Source: Micropterus salmoides
Taxonomy: Eukaryota > Chordata > Actinopteri > Centrarchiformes > Centrarchidae
Direction of reading: 5' to 3'
Assembly (NCBI RefSeq): GCF_014851395.1
Contig: NW_024040040.1
Coordinates: forward strand, 10,478,711-10,542,710
Length of the DNA: 64,000 nucleotides
The notes under the pieces were generated by a model. That model searched no databases. It had not been told where the DNA came from and saw nothing but the letters and a program-made list of their open reading frames with translations. Of this stretch, positions 23,428-33,930 are shown piece by piece; within the stretch, counting starts at the first letter, position 1; every line of letters starts with the position of its first letter. The position numbers were made by a program, and so were the translations under genes.

Positions 23428-23872
23428 GTTTAAATATTTTGCTGCATCAAAAGGTAGTTTTTTCGCCAAAGGGATGGAGAGCGGAACAAGAATGAGTGTG
23501 TTGCAAATTTGTGGCTACATTTCTGTTGGGGATTTGGTCAGAATTAAGGGTCTCCTCAATGCTGAGACACAGATACAGTATGTATTCATCATGCAGTACC
23601 ATCAGGGAGGCATCTGATTGGCCACAAATTTATTCTGTAGCATGACAACAACCCCAAGCATTACAGCGAACACTGGGAGTGACAGAGCCGTGATCTTAAC
23701 ATTGAGTCTGTCTGGGATTACATGAAGAGAGAGAAGCAACTGAGGCTGCCTAAATCCACATAAGAACTGTGGGGAGTTCTCCAAGATGTTTGGGCCAAGC
23801 TACCTGCCGAATTCCTTCAAAAACTAAGTGCAAGTGTATCTTGAAGATCTGATGCTGTTTTTAAGGCTGGTC
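23428..23872 (+). pseudogene. Tc1-like transposase relic, C-terminal part
   Basis: On the plus strand it begins FKYFAASKGSFFAKG, exactly where the minus-strand half stops. It passes through GDLVRIKGLLNAETQ, then DNNPKH (second catalytic Asp at 23644-23646) and LNIESVWDYMKR (catalytic Glu at 23704-23706), and ends near LPAEFLQKLSASV. Only about 19 codons separate the Asp from the Glu, against the 34 typical of this family, so there is a deletion. Frame changes and stops (for example TAA at 23761) are present. Non-functional. Confidence 0.8.
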
Positions 23873-24099
23873 ACACATAATACTGATTTGATTTAGATTT
23901 TTCTTCTGTTCACTCACTTTGTATTTTGTTAATTGATAAATATAATCTATTAACAGTTTTTCTTTTAAAAGCATTCTTACTTTACAGAATTTTATGCCTA
24001 AAGCGTTTGCACAGTACTTAGTAAGGTTGAAAAATCTCAATAATGAAAAGCATATCAGTCATCAGGTATTTGAAACTATGCAATTTTTTTTCATTTTAC

Positions 24100-24620
24100 A
24101 CACACATATATTATATATTGTAGGGAGATTGTACAAAGTGTACACAAAGCTTTAATTTCTCTGTGTCATAAGTTGAATTTGTTCAGGTGTTTTAAAATTC
24201 TAGTTGTATGAAACTTTGATGCATGATGAAGCATAACTTGAAGCTACTATCCCACTGTGACCAAACCAGTGTCTATGCTCTTATGGGAAAAGTTGCCAGC
24301 ATTATATTTAATTAGCTTTCCTTAGCGCGTCTATAAAGAAAACAATTAGTCTTAATTAAACTCGCTGCATGCCGTTGTGTGGTTTCAAAGTAATAAACCA
24401 CTAGCACTGGTGCACACATACTCAGCATAAATAAATAATTTCCAGTCATTTCATTGAGCAGTCACTTTACATTTACCATGGGGGAAACCTTTGTACAAGC
24501 TCTCCATATGTATACTAATTGCTGCTGTTCATCTTAGCATGAATAATTGAGAGGCTTTAATCAAATAACAGTGGGCTAAATAGAACATAGCTGTGTTTCA
24601 GCTTTGTGTATATTTCATTG
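24100..24620. promoter_or_regulatory. Candidate conserved non-coding block
   Basis: From about 24300 the DNA is non-repetitive and rich in homeodomain-like cores: TTTAATTAGCTTT, ACAATTAGTCTTAATTAAAC, ACTAATTGCTGC, AATAATTGAGAGG. It also holds GGTTTCAAAGTAATAAACCA. Nothing codes. The dense TAAT content in single-copy DNA is typical of developmental enhancers, which is inference. Confidence 0.25.
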
Positions 24621-24655
24621 CCCCCCCCCCAAAAAAAATAAAAAAATAAAAATCA
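24621..24655. repeat. C10-A8 junction and A-rich tract
   Basis: Ten C followed directly by eight A and AATAAAA words. No retrogene or SINE body precedes it. Confidence 0.8.
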
Positions 24656-25002
24656 TTATTCATGTATTTGTGCCTCATTTATTATACCGGAGAAACTTTG
24701 TCAAAAGGCAGTGTCAATAATTAATTTTTAATAGTGGAGAGTATTTATTTGTTTTACAATATAGGAGACTCAGATCACAGAGTCCCAAGAACAAGGCCGG
24801 CCTGGGAAGGATGAGAAGGGTAAATATTGTGTATGTCTGAGAGCTGCTGAGGCGAGGCAATAGCCTAAAGATGTGCTGAAGAGGAGAGGGACACACACAC
24901 ACAAGAAGAAGAAACACACATGAATTTGGTTTAATATGTAGCTTCTACACATGGGAAGTGAAGCAGAACCAGCGCTGTTCTCCCACCAGAAGGCTAGGAG
25001 AA

Positions 25003-25004
<2 letters not shown>

Positions 25005-25033
<29 letters not shown>
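25005..25033. repeat. (GT)14 microsatellite
   Basis: Uninterrupted run, adjacent to ordinary DNA. An ATT-rich short tandem follows at 25132-25160. Confidence 0.95.
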
Positions 25034-25850
25034 CCTGGAGTTGACTCTTTTATTCAGTCTCTTCATATTCTTCAAATTGCTCCAGGAGGGAAAATACACA
25101 AAGGGCCCTGAAGGACTGTGAGAGCGACTGTTATGATTATGATTATTATTATTGTTGTTATTAAACATTAGGTGAAGTGGAAGCAACATGGGAAATCATT
25201 TAAAAACCACAACTGTATTTGACTGAGGGATTCATTCACAGGTAGTCTTGTCTTGAATGCATAACTCAATATTATATTATAGCAAAGAGATTGGTGCTAT
25301 TATCGCCTCTGTTCCCCCATTTTGACTTTGGCAGTTTCATATATGTTTATATTTTTGACGTGCAACATTATCCTATTTGCTGTGGGTTACTCTGGACTAT
25401 TTGGCAACCACCTTCCTTTGCTAAAAAATCTTTTGTTATACCTAGAAACCTTATAGTTACAGTGAGATGCTGAGAGTAATTTTACAGTTCTCAAAGAAGA
25501 AGGGCAGCAAAAATGATTTAGACAGTGGGGAAAGCATACTTATAATAGTTTTGACCAAATGATACAAAACGTGGCACACATAAGCAATTACCTAGTTACT
25601 TTAGTGAAATAATCTTTATGGGCAAGTTTTGTCTTTTCAGACACAATGTATTCATAGCCATTTGTGTGCCTGGACACAGTTGCCCCCTTTTTCCGCTCCA
25701 GTTCCGTTTACATCTTGGTTACATTGTCAGGTGCAGTTTAAACTTTTACCACTTCAGTGTGTGGGTGCCTTTCAAAGAGCTTAATTGAACTAATTATCCA
25801 ACCAGAGCTATGCTAGATAGCTAAAGTGATTAAAGTTTTAGTCCTTCTGA
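25034..25850. other. Non-genic AT-rich DNA
   Basis: Nothing recognised except the (ATT)-like tract near 25140. Confidence 0.4.
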
Positions 25851-25869
25851 TGGTGTATTATCAAACCCC

Positions 25870-26370
25870 TATAATTTTCTCAGTAATTTAGAATTAATTG
25901 GAAATAATGTGTACGGTGCACTGGGCACATAGTGCGGCCCTCTAATCTATGGCCTTTGTAAGTGGATGAGATAAAGCTAACCTTTTCTCCCTTCATACAG
26001 GTTCAAGTTAATTAAATCTCCTTTTTAATTGTATTTTAATATAAAAAGCACATTACCTCCGTTAATACGTCTCCTCAAGCCTGAGCAAAAAGAAAAAAAA
26101 GCTAATGGAGGGATTGAATCAAGAAAAGGGAGAGAGAAGGAGGAAAAAGTAGTCATTTTTTCCTCTTCTTCATTTTCTCAGAGAAGTGAAGTGTCAGCGA
26201 ATTCAGGGTGGCGAGGGCAAAATTAATTATTTCAGCTTGATAAAGCTTTTCATCTCCCTGACTCCTTGCACTGAAAAAGCCAATTAATGATGTCAAACAT
26301 GCTCTCCCCTCTCCGGGGACAGCCTCCGCTCTGATGAGTGTGTTTACCGCAATGGGACTGACTGGGTGAG

Positions 26371-26407
<37 letters not shown>

Positions 26408-26600
26408 ACGTCCATGCCCACCACGGGACCTTCCTTCCTAATCAGGGCCCACCTGTCAGGCCTCTGCCTCATTATCTATGTACAGAGAGGCCATTTTGTT
26501 AGGGCAGCGTCTTCGGCAGCCGGCAGCCTTCAGCCAGCGGGAATGTATGGCACTGTCCTCTGTGAGAAAAATTCACTTAATTATGGGATAGCAGTGGCCT
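25870..26600. promoter_or_regulatory. Candidate conserved non-coding cluster
   Basis: Two blocks flank the microsatellite at 26374. The first has AGAATTAATTGGAAATAATG, CAAGTTAATTAAATCTCC and AAATTAATTATTTCAGC, all with paired TAAT/ATTA cores. The second (26405-26600) is GC-rich, with CCGGCAGCC and CACTTAATTATGGG. Repeats and coding signal are absent. Regulatory role is inferred from composition only. Confidence 0.25.
26374..26405. repeat. (TG)16 microsatellite
   Basis: Uninterrupted TG run inside otherwise single-copy DNA. Confidence 0.95.
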
Positions 26601-27025
26601 GAAGCAGGAATAGGTCAACACAAACTGACATGTAGCTCAGTGACAGAGCTCATAGGACTTCAACTATGTGCAGGCCCTGAGACAAGAGCCTACACATTTC
26701 TCCCATCTGAGAAAAGGTTAGCTTACTAATTAACTGACTGGCAAAATTCTCTTATCTTGCGCTCCTCTTGAACTGCAAGGTCAGAGGTCAGAGTCAGCTA
26801 CAGCAGCAGCCCTGGAGGAGGTACTGAGTATCTTGCTCATGCACACTAAAACATTAAAATACTTAAATGCATGATTAAGCCTGCGTTTTTTAGGTTGGCT
26901 GACACTCTCTTAAACACTTGGAATTAGGATCATGATCCATGTATATAGCTCACATACTGAACACTCATACATTGGTACTACATTATATAGTTCATTGTTG
27001 TTCACTTGCTAGATAAAAAGAAACA
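26600..27025. other. Non-genic DNA
   Basis: No element recognised before the LINE relic. Confidence 0.4.
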
Positions 27026-28442
27026 TTGTGCTCTTTGTGGATCTGTTCAAGGTTTTTGATTGTGTTACATATATTTTGTTGTTTGCAAAGTGACCACCTC
27101 AAAGGGAGTTACCATCTCCCACAGAAAAACACTGCTCCTGAACTGCCTGAAAACAGCTTGGTTGTAGTCCGGCCTTTTCTTCTGTAACCTATGCCTCACT
27201 TTGTAACATGTGTCATAATGCTCCCCTAGCCCTCCTTCCAGGGAGTCAGTGCACATAAAGTTGTTACTGTGATGTAGAGACATTGCACAGTTAAAACATC
27301 AGGCATGAACGATAAATAAACTCTTTCTCCAGTCTAGGTTGCGAAGCTGGTTCAGGTTGTTCTGCCTGTGTTTCAGGATCATGTACGGCTGAACCGAAGC
27401 CATGGTTACTGGCTGAAGTGGCTTTGTCAGGACCCGCCCTTCTCTGCTTCTGATTGGCTAGTAGTCCTTAACTAGGTACTGCGCATGTGCAACTCCTAAC
27501 AAAGATTGAATAGAAGTGAGATGCTTTACTCGGTAGCTAAAATGGAGCGTTCAACACGCAGGTTAAAAAGAGGTGCTGCAGCAATGTGCAGTATGACAAA
27601 ATCTGATGTTTTTTGAAAATGAGACCATGTAAACCTACTCTGGTGCAAACCATGAATAAAAGTATGAACCTAAAAATGAGCATAATATGACTCCTTTTTA
27701 TTAAGCGGCTTCCTATTCATTTTGATGATTCTGCTTACAGCTGGTTCAAATCACATCTTTCTGGTGGAGTTCAGACTGCTGATGGTTTTAAATCAAATCC
27801 CCAGGTGGATGAAGGTGTCTCACAAGGATCAATATTAGGTTCCCTACTATTTTGCTCTATGCATGAACACAATTTTAATGCAGATAGTACCATTTTTTTG
27901 GGCAATTGAAAACCAGACCTTCTCCTGGTTACAGTCTGCTTTTTTTTCTAATTCTAGCTTGTTTGAATTCCGAAAAGACAAAATTTGCTTGAAGATTTGA
28001 TGTTCTTACTCCAATCCACACTCCTGATGGAAAATTAATAGATATAGTATAATGAGTAAATAAACATTTGATTAGGTACCAGATTATCCTACAAAGCTTG
28101 CATTAAACACCTTGCTCATTTATTATTTATTCCAAAACAGAGCTTGTTTCCAGTTTCAAGGCTATTATACAGTCCACTATACTATCTACACCACATAATG
28201 GAGACATCCTCTATGCTCATGATGCTGACATTACCCATAAAATATAGGTCACTGAGTCTAAAGGGGGACTTTTAATGTCTTTTTTAGTAATACTTGTGTG
28301 TGTATGTATGTGTTGATGACTACTTTGTGTGACTAAATTGTTGTGTTGTGATGTTCTATGTCTGCCATTTTTTCTCAGATCACTTGTGAAAGAGATTTTG
28401 ATCTAAATGAGACTTCCTGAATAGATAAAGCTTAACTAATCA
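27026..28442 (+). mobile_element. L2-like non-LTR retrotransposon relic (LINE), interrupted
   Basis: Reverse transcriptase motifs occur in order on the plus strand. VLFVDLFKVFDCV (27028-27066) is the region of the first conserved Asp. After an inserted repeat come FDDSAYSWFKSHLSGG (about 27722-27770) and EGVSQGSILGSLLF (27811-27852), then a decayed ADSTIF corresponding to the YADD region. Downstream are YKACIKHLAHLL-like and GDILYAHDADITH (28200-28238) sequences, which in L2/CR1-type elements lie in the C-terminal part. The end at 28378-28440, GAGATTTTGATCTAAATGAG then ACTTCCTG and AATAGATAAAGC, resembles the recalled L2-type 3' end. Stops and deletions make it dead. Confidence 0.7.
27068..27700. 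mobile_element. Repeat inserted in the LINE relic
   Basis: This piece separates two adjoining parts of the LINE reverse transcriptase, so it came later. It contains TCAAAGGGAGTTACCATCTC (about 27100), CACTGCTCCTGAACTGCCTG, AAAATGGAGCG (about 27539), GAGGTGCTGCAGCAATGTGC (about 27570) and AACCTAAAAATGAGCATAAT (about 27668), all recalled from abundant non-coding fish repeats. It may be one element or two adjacent ones. No transposase or clear inverted termini. Confidence 0.5.
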
Positions 28443-29095
28443 GCATCAGTCAACACTTCAGTTAGCAATAAGTTGCCTTTGCTTTGGTGGCCCTTTTTTT
28501 TCATCAATGAATGTTTTTTTGTCTAGAAGATTAGCAATCCTGCATCATTACAGCAAAACAAAGAGCCACATCCACATCTCTCCACAGTCCAATCTTCTTC
28601 TTGAAGTGTTTTTCATCTTGCTCTGGTTTCGGCTTGATTTGCTTTTGAGTATGTTTACCTTCCACATCTCTCCACATCTCTTTGCTTATTACAAACCAAC
28701 CACGAGCACACATTAAAAATGAAACTGTGTCTCTTTTTTCCATCAAATAGTTTCTGTCTTGAAAAGCGATTTTATTTATTTAGATAGATGACCAACATTA
28801 AGTAGTTGCATTAAGGCAGCAGAATGTGTTGGCCACGTCTAGCATCACCATGTTAGTCTGTATCTCTTTCGTTCCTGTTTATCTACTTATTAATGACGTG
28901 TGTGTTTACTGTGATCCACCATGTGTTCAGACAGATCATCAGCAGGGCAGATCACTGTAACATGTGACCCACACACAAATGGTCTGTGTGTGTGCGTGCT
29001 GTTGGACAGGGTGAGAGTGAAATATGTACTTGGACGGGGAGATGAGGGTGCTGGCACTGATCACTGACAGCGCGATCAAGATGTACTTGACTGCT
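28443..29095. other. Non-genic DNA
   Basis: Nothing recognised. Short CCACATCTCT duplication at 28665-28681. Confidence 0.4.
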
Positions 29096-29145
29096 GTATG
29101 TATGTGTGTGTATGTGTATGTATGTGTGTGTGTGTGTGTGTGTGC
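29096..29145. repeat. (TATG)/(TG) compound microsatellite
   Basis: TGTATG words grade into a TG run of about nine units. Confidence 0.9.
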
Positions 29146-29278
29146 GTTTGGGGGTTTTGGATGTGAATGTTGGCGTCTAAATATCTACTGCACCGGCAAC
29201 CCCTGTTGCTCCCCCAACCCCCCAAACTAAATCCATTCTGGAAGATGATGGTAATTTAAAGTCACATTCCCGCTAAGG

Positions 29279-29346
29279 CAACACACACACACACACACAC
29301 ACACACGTTAACATGTACAAAAAGACACAGATACACACACACACAC
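29279..29346. repeat. (CA)n microsatellites
   Basis: A CA run covers about 29280-29306 and a second short run 29333-29346. Confidence 0.9.
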
Positions 29347-29446
29347 TTATGGGAACCATGTGGGACAGACTGTCTCTGACATTACAACCATCATCTCACT
29401 CACTCTCCTGCTCATGTCTCCCTCGTTAAACCTTCATTTGGAGAGG

Positions 29447-29450
<4 letters not shown>

Positions 29451-29500
<50 letters not shown>
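29451..29500. repeat. (GT)25 microsatellite
   Basis: Uninterrupted 50-bp run, opposite in strand to the CA run 150 bp upstream, so the two could pair as inverted simple repeats. Confidence 0.95.
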
Positions 29501-29501
<1 letters not shown>

Positions 29502-30390
29502 AGCCATCTTTTGTAAAAGCACTGCTTGTCAGGCTCCTCAAAGCATATTGATAGAATTAATGCCTGCTCGTTTATGGGAATGAAGTTCTCTCTTTATGTC
29601 TCTCCCCCCTTTGGAAACTGATTTAGTCATCAGTCAAGTGTACTGAGTTTACAGTACACATGTGTGGGCATGTGTCTGTTTGCATTTGAGATATTTAAGT
29701 TATGTTTCTGTCCCTAATGCTATATCAAAATCCTTAAATTCCTAAAGGAAGCGGAACCAGACGCAGGTAAAAATATCTTGGTTGAAATATTTGACCTCAT
29801 TGAGATGTGGTTGACTTGACTCCTGTCAGGCACTAAAGGATTTACTTTCCGTCTTGTTTATCACCCTCCACTCTAGTAAAAATATTAATAACTCCTAAAC
29901 TGCAGGAGCCACATGGATAAAGTTAGAAGTGGCAGAAAAAAGTCTGTTAGACTTTCGAATGTTTGTTTTATCGTCCTCATCAATGAATTCAGTTCTAATA
30001 AAGAACAGAAAGATTTGTTATCCTTTAGATTTTCATGAAATCAAATCCCTTTAAAAAAAATCTTTATCAGCATTTCTTCAGCAGTAGCCATTCAATGTAT
30101 TTACATTCAGTAATTTCCTCTATACCTCGCATTGGTGATTCACAGAAAATAAAGCATGACATGCATGCAGTAATCCTGACGCGTTGTACTGACAGGTAGT
30201 TCTATTATTTTGCTCACCCCATTTCCATCAGTGAGTGTAGGTTGAATAAATAAAGACAATTTTCAAGACTTTGTAGCCACCCCAACATAGCCAGTTGCCA
30301 TAGTCTATTTCTTTGCTTTAGAGCAAGACCACTTTTTCGAGAGAAGAAATAACACACTCCATTCAAGGGTTTTGCTGCTACAGCCCTACT
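29501..30390. other. Non-genic AT-rich DNA
   Basis: Nothing recognised. Confidence 0.4.
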
Positions 30391-30394
30391 TTGT

Positions 30395-30845
30395 CTGGTA
30401 TGATCATAGGCTACACAAAACATGGACGTAGTCTCTGTGACGTCACCCACAGGTTTCTGAAGAGCCGTTGTGGAGCTCAATGTGTGAAGCTCCGGTCGTT
30501 GCCGTCTTGACAATCCTTGACTTCAGCTAATCCCCAAAAATATGTAGAGCTTATATGTCCGAATGAAGCCTGGTTCCTGAACCAAGTAGCGGCTGGCTGA
30601 CTGACGCATAACTGTAAGCCTTAAAATAATTTAAACGGGTGAGTTATATAAAAATTCTTTAAACTTATCATAAATGGGTAAGTTAGTTACAGGAAACAAA
30701 AACAGCTATTGGACCAGGCTGTAAACATGTTTATTTTGGCTGTAAAGTTGAACATTTTAAAATCGGGGTCTATGTGGATTGACTTGCTTTTGGAGCCAGC
30801 CTCAAGTGGCCATTCGAGGAACTGCACTTAGGTGCTAATTTTAGC
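30395..30845 (-). repeat. Teleost interspersed repeat, related to 5690-6415
   Basis: The minus strand at about 30435-30530 reads an analogue of the 6300-6390 end: GACGGCAACGACCGGAGC, then GTGGGTGACGTCACAGAGAC. Downstream, CTTTTGGAGCCAGCCTCAAG (about 30788) and GGCCATTCGAGGAACTGCA are recalled from the same class of fish repeats. Class uncertain; non-coding. Confidence 0.5.
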
Positions 30846-31114
30846 AAACTTCAGCTAAATATTGCTGTATAACGTCGGTTTGCTGAATTTATGACAGCTA
30901 CAATAGCTTAGCGTGTTAGCTAAATGATAACCAGTAGTTTAACATTTAGCATGATCCAGTAATTAGCCTGGATGCTCTTCCTCACCTATTTTTAATTTTA
31001 CTGTGAGGGGTACACAGGCTGCAATATCACAATATTTTATTAGGCAGACATGAGTGTCACAATGTGGCTGGTGACATTTGACAGTTTGAAGTACACTTTC
31101 CCTGCTACCACTGT

Positions 31115-31139
31115 GGTGTGTGTGTGTGTGTGTGTGTGT
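31115..31139. repeat. (TG)12 microsatellite
   Basis: Uninterrupted TG run. Confidence 0.95.
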
Positions 31140-33859
31140 TCGCATCTCTGTGGCTAGATATTCAGTCAACATCCTGTATGTTCATCTATCTGTCTGCCAG
31201 CATGCCAAAATGTCCACCTTAACAAGTCATTTAATTTAAGCTAATACCAGTGGAATTTGAAACTTGATGAGTTCCACGACCCCCCCGAGTCCCTCAACGG
31301 CAATATTTTACACAAGCTCTCTCTACAGCCGTTCAACCAAGCCCTCACAATTAATTTGAGAATGATGAGGTTAAATATTATACACGCAGGGCTTTTATAT
31401 ATGAAAACTTCACAAAAGCATTTTTAAACAGCAATCAGAGGAAGACTCTTTTGACTGACTTGTTTGACAGTGTATATATTCAGTCACCAAAAACCTTTTT
31501 GTATGTCTATAGGAGACAGATCATGCTACGTATAATACACATTGCACCTATGATTGTATGAAAAATACTTACATCAGAATGTTAAACTTAGGGTTTGGTG
31601 CTTTTGACGAGCATAAACACATAATCAACAGTAACGTGCTTTTGAAAAATTCATAGTCATGTTTGAGAAAGCACAATTTGCAGAGGTCAGTACAATTAAT
31701 GTGAGGAAGGGCTATGTAAAAACACTAAATAGATCAGTGGTTTTCTGCTGAGCACCGTCTCTCTGTACTCTGTCGTCACACCTCATAAAGTACTCTTAAT
31801 ACCCCGACTCTACCTTCTTTTCTTTACAAAAGTCATTGCAGAGAGTAAAAAGCTGTTTGTTGATACACTCCAAATGACAAATCCTGCCAAATAAATCTCA
31901 GAGCCTTGTCTTTTTCCACACTGATCCACTGTTGATAGACGTTGCGCTCTCTGTTCCTTGTTGAGGCTCTCTTCCTCCTGGTTTCAATTGAGTGTTTGCT
32001 CTTTTGGCATGACAGGGGAATGCCACATATTTCCATTGCGGAAGGTGACAGAATGAATTATTTTAGCTATAACAATAGCTTATCCAAATGATTAGTATTC
32101 ATTCAGTGTTCCCGTTCATTCTTCTTAATTTGTAGTAAGTAATGATCCTCATTTTGCCTCAAAAGTAGGTACATTTTAGGACATGGGCAGTTTTGTAATA
32201 AAATTAAGTAAATCAATTATACGATGGATTATGGTTTTTCCTCTTCTGTCTCTCATTCACTGTCCCTCTCTTCATCTTTTCATCACTTCTTGTTTTCTCC
32301 GCTGGCTCACAAAGCCACAGATTATCAAAGTCCTCAGCGCGCCAAGCTGATCGTTGCTGTGTTTGACATAATGTGTCAAAACAGGCCACACTGTCCTATT
32401 TCAGCCTGTGACATTTTCTTTCCCTTTTTCATCTCCACCCCACTTTTCCCCTGTCTACAGCATCTTTTCTGTGTAATTTCACTGTGCCAAATTCCTCCAT
32501 GAATGTCCAGAGGCATTTTCTTACGAATGACAGATGCAAACAGCCCTTGTGAGATGGGTGGCTCATCTCCCTTGACAGACGTCCCGGTTGTATCCTCATT
32601 TGAACCTCACAGTCGTCTGTGTTTTCAGTTGTTTTTTTAGAACATGAACCTAAATTATGTCACCCAGAAACTAACAAAATGTAGTAAAAGATTATCAGAT
32701 GAGTCAAAAATGTAGCTGGATACATCAATAAATACTATTATTTAGATAATTAAAATGGGGGTATATAAAGCTTTATATTTTTAGTTAAACCTCAACTCAG
32801 TTGGTAAAAATAAGGCAAAGGCTTTGTATTGTTTTCTTTATCACATCAATCTTTGTTGTTTTTTTTGTTTTTTTTTACAAAATGAGAAAAGTCCAAGAGT
32901 TATAACCGTTGTGGTTGTTGATGAAGACAAGAGACATGCACTTAAAGATGCAGACAATGTTGTGAAAGTAGAAACGTGGTGTCTTTGAACTTCAAAATAC
33001 TTTGTTAGTTAGCTTGGTCGCTTAAATGCTTTAGCTGCTGTTACAAGAGTTTATAGTGTGATAATATACTGTGAGCAGTGCAGTCTATGAATGATAAACA
33101 TTACGTGCATTAACTTGTGAAGTTTTTATAAAGAGAGTTAGCTTCAGCTAGGTAGCTAGCTGAAAAGGCTGGTGATCCGTGTGTTTATCTGCCAGTGTTT
33201 TTAGTTAAGCTAGCTAGCCAAACACTCAAACCCTGGACAACGGTAGAAACATTTAAATGAGCTTGTCAAAGATAAATAGAAGAGTTAGATAAATTAAGTT
33301 TAAATTTATCTTCATCAACTGAATGTTGGTAAATAAAAGCTTTTTTCCATTTTCTTACTACCCGATAGAAGGTTCAATGAGAAGTATAAAGATTTATGTA
33401 TTTTATTTAACAACAATATTATTTATTGATGTATCCAGATATACTTGTCTTACTTTTTACTGCATTTTGTCAGTATTGGGGCTCCATATAGACTGCAATG
33501 CTTTGCTGGTATATTCAACCAATTTGCCCAAATGAAATGTGGTGGTCCATTTGAAGTGACAAAAATGTGAAATAAAAACAGTTTTCTGAGCAGTTTAAAC
33601 ATGACACATTTATGCCAAATGTCATTTTAGCCAAATTCACACACAAACTAAATCCTAAGAAGCCATTTCTTTGTTTTGATTGATATTTATGTCCTGTTTT
33701 TGGTGGTGATGATTGCGATGATAATTTTCTGACAGTAAATGCAGTCAGATAAAATACTATATCTGCATGGAGGACTGTTTCACGATATTCAACGCGGGTA
33801 TTGACAGACAATACAGCAATTGTAATTGTCTCTTTATTGTTAATTTGTCCTCCTTGGAG

Positions 33860-33930
33860 GGGTCCCAGGAGGAGATGAAAACGAGGAGATTGGGAGGAGG
33901 AGTCGGAGGAGGAGGAGGAGGAGGGGGTTG
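33860..33930. repeat. (GGA)n-rich purine tract
   Basis: GGAGGAGGAGGAGGAGG core with flanking AGGAG words. It creates a Ser or Gly run in overlapping frames. Confidence 0.85.

Larger units (their letters stand above)
22842..24018 (+). mobile_element. Tc1-like transposon, defective, with internally inverted N-terminal half
   Basis: Terminal inverted repeats of about 120 bp are easy to see: 22850-22965 and the reverse complement of 23895-24010 share GTAAAGTAAGAATGCTTT, AATAGATTATATTTATCAAT and GTGAGTGAACAGAAGAAAAA. TA dinucleotides flank both ends (22840-22841 and 24019-24020), the expected Tc1 target duplication. The transposase is split. Residues up to the first catalytic Asp (VLWTDES) are read on the minus strand, 22985-23290. 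The remainder, with the second Asp and the Glu, is read on the plus strand, 23428-23870. One inversion of about 22972-23427 explains this. Stops, a missing N-terminal DNA-binding region and a shortened D-to-E spacing show it is dead. Confidence 0.85.

Noticed and set aside
24621..24655. Poly-A tail of a processed pseudogene
   Set aside because: No recognisable gene or SINE body precedes the A-rich tract.
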